Source of the DNA: Sphingobacterium faecale
Lineage (GTDB): Bacteria; Bacteroidota; Bacteroidia; Sphingobacteriales; Sphingobacteriaceae
DNA: 64,000 nt
Assembly (NCBI RefSeq): GCF_016746095.1
Contig: NZ_JAERTY010000005.1
Span: forward strand, 124,001 to 188,000
Direction of reading: 5' to 3'
The notes below the pieces were generated by a model that saw only the letters and a program-made list of their open reading frames with translations, searched no databases and was not told the origin of the DNA. The position numbers were made by a program, and so were the translations under genes. Positions within the stretch are counted from its first letter, which is position 1. Every line of letters starts with the position of its first letter. Below, in pieces: positions 63,031 to 64,000 of the stretch.

Positions 63031-63077
63031 AGAATAAGCTGGCTTGATAACAGGATAACATACATAACAATAAAAAA

Positions 63078-63524
63078 ATGAAAACACAACGCATACATAC
63101 CGCAAAGGCGCCACTATCAACCGGTATCGCATACCTATTCTTATTTGTATTTGTCTACACCGCATTTGAAAAGTCGGTAGACTTCCAAACGTTCGTTCAG
63201 GGTATGGCGCGGTATGAGGATTTCAAGGAGTATGCGATGCCTCTTGCAGCTACAGTGATAGGTTTTGAAATCCTGGTTGCGGCATTACTGCTATTTGAGA
63301 GGACACGATTGATCGGACTCTATGCATCACTGCTTCTTATGATAGCGTTTACAGGCGCACTATATTATATCACGTATGTGCTGCATTCCAGTTACTGCAA
63401 TTGTGGTGGCTTTATCAATACGCTGTCCGCCACGCAGCATCTCTGGTTCAATGGCCTGCTGATCGCCTTAGCGATTGCAGGCATATACCTCCACCGGTTT
63501 AGATATCAACTTTCAATAAATTAA
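63078..63524 (+). CDS. MauE/DoxX-family membrane protein
   Basis: 148 aa inner-membrane protein with four helices (about 16-36, 52-74, 80-104, 119-139). The Cys pair in VLHSSYCNCGGFINTLSATQ (about residues 111-114) lies in the loop before the last helix, where MauE-type proteins carry redox Cys used in electron transfer to, or disulfide formation in, exported partners. It begins MKTQRIHTAKAPLSTGIAYL. It is followed after 20 bases by a gene for an exported Cys-containing protein, a likely partner. Confidence 0.85.
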   Translation: MKTQRIHTAKAPLSTGIAYLFLFVFVYTAFEKSVDFQTFVQGMARYEDFKEYAMPLAATVIGFEILVAALLLFERTRLIGLYASLLLMIAFTGALYYITYVLHSSYCNCGGFINTLSATQHLWFNGLLIALAIAGIYLHRFRYQLSIN

Positions 63525-63544
63525 TAACAGTAAATTTTAAAATC

Positions 63545-64000
63545 ATGGAAAAAAAACATGTAATCCAAAAAACAATCAATTTTTTAAACAATTTAACAGA
63601 CAAGATCATGAAAAATCAAGATCAGAACATGGAACAAGTGGAAGCCAGATCCACCAAGAGATTCGCAAGCTTAGGAACAGCTTTAGCGGTCGTATTTTTA
63701 GCATTGGTAGTAAGCTCTTTTACCGTATTGAGAAAAGGCGAAGTCAATCTGGCGCAGACCTGTTTTGAGTATACGGGTGCGGATAATCCGACGGATGCTC
63801 AAGCAACTAATCCAACAGATTATGCCTCGGCAACCAATAGCATAACCTGTCCGTTACAAAGACAGACTCTATGTGGTATCTGCTTTGAGGAAGGAGATTT
63901 TGAAGTTGATGCGGAAGGAATGCCTATTTTCTATTCGGCACCTGAAGAACCTACAGCATTAGGAGAAGTCGTGCTGGCTAACTGGGATAATCCAGTCGTA
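63545..64000 (+). CDS. Exported Cys-containing protein, partial
   Basis: 152 codons up to the window end, no stop. A charged N-terminus of about 45 residues (ATG 63545; another ATG at 63608 gives MKNQDQNMEQVEARSTK) precedes one hydrophobic segment (LGTALAVVFLALVVSSFTVL). The exported part has Cys residues in AQTCFEYTGADNPT and ITCPLQRQTLCGICFEEGDF and a Thr/Asn/Pro-rich stretch. No family recognised; the small-protein family DUF6520 of Bacteroidota, also found next to MauE-like genes, is a possibility. Cotranscribed with the MauE-type gene. Confidence 0.65.
   Translation, partial: MEKKHVIQKTINFLNNLTDKIMKNQDQNMEQVEARSTKRFASLGTALAVVFLALVVSSFTVLRKGEVNLAQTCFEYTGADNPTDAQATNPTDYASATNSITCPLQRQTLCGICFEEGDFEVDAEGMPIFYSAPEEPTALGEVVLANWDNPVV

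Larger units (their letters stand above)
62405..63077. other. 670-base non-coding stretch with palindromes and a repeat-like element
   Basis: No credible reading frame. It is rich in C-tracts (accccc motifs between 62620 and 62800) and holds a perfect-looking GC palindrome (62611-62630), a gctatccc/ggggtagc hairpin (62876-62902) and a dispersed-repeat-like element (62931-63030). The start of the DoxX-type gene follows directly. Nothing else recognised. Confidence 0.5.

Noticed and set aside
1..64000. CRISPR array, prophage, integrase or insertion sequence.
   Set aside because: No regularly spaced direct repeats, no transposase or integrase motifs, and no phage structural genes were seen in any frame.

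Overview
The window reads as chromosome of a Bacteroidota bacterium, most likely family Sphingobacteriaceae (Sphingobacterium/Pedobacter type). The reasons are two SusC/SusD outer-membrane uptake systems, an ECF sigma/FecR pair, LytS/LytTR signalling, DUF4843, DUF5686 and QEGLA-motif proteins, and promoters of the Bacteroidota form TTG-N(19-21)-TAnnTTTG. No phage, insertion sequence, integrase or CRISPR array was seen.

Left third (1-23 kb, accessory, all on the minus strand). 1-284 and 310-1239 are an ABC permease (cut by the window edge) and its ATPase. 1326-10552 is one SusC/SusD locus: ECF sigma factor, FecR anti-sigma, STN-domain SusC, SusD, a DUF4843 lipoprotein and a PKD-like lipoprotein. 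It carries no glycan-degrading enzyme. 10722-23087 is a complete beta-mannan utilisation locus: AraC regulator, SusC, SusD, surface glycan-binding lipoprotein, GH26 mannanase, GH130 mannosylglucose phosphorylase, GPH sugar symporter and cellobiose 2-epimerase-like enzyme. The inferred route is: mannan is cut at the surface, taken up by SusCD, imported as mannobiose, epimerised to mannosyl-glucose, and phosphorolysed to mannose-1-phosphate and glucose.

Middle (23-44.6 kb, mostly core). mnmE, a class IV aminotransferase, an RluA-type pseudouridine synthase, a PLP desulfhydrase/deaminase homologue, a small GNAT, a BamA/TamA-like barrel with a TonB-dependent receptor, then a tight three-gene unit of N-formylglutamate amidohydrolase, QEGLA/DUF1704 (MATCAP-like) metallopeptidase and GshB-like ATP-grasp ligase. 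After this come an MBL hydrolase, a four-gene minus operon (NlpC/P60, TPR, FKBP, serine hydrolase), a universal stress protein, and the operon guaA - binding-protein-like lipoprotein - RsmB-type methyltransferase.

Right third (44.6-64 kb). DUF5686 protein, S1/P1 nuclease, DUF4268 protein, lipocalin, a DUF937-OmpA fusion, alkaline phosphatase, ssb, a small zinc-ribbon protein behind a striking inverted/tandem repeat, a LytTR regulator with its TPR-LytS kinase, a lipoprotein/DKNYY pair, tRNA-Pro(GGG), fabH, a large lipoprotein, a 670-base non-coding stretch with palindromes and a dispersed-repeat-like element, and a MauE/DoxX membrane protein followed by an exported protein cut by the window end.

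The best candidates for something undescribed are the three-gene amide-chemistry unit (32186-35805), a possible antisense RNA in the leader of the first susC (8510-8596), apparently leaderless promoters on mnmE, the RluA-family gene and guaA, and the repeat-controlled zinc-ribbon gene at 53 kb. No function was assigned where the sequence gave no basis for one. All family calls are from reading motifs, not from database searches.
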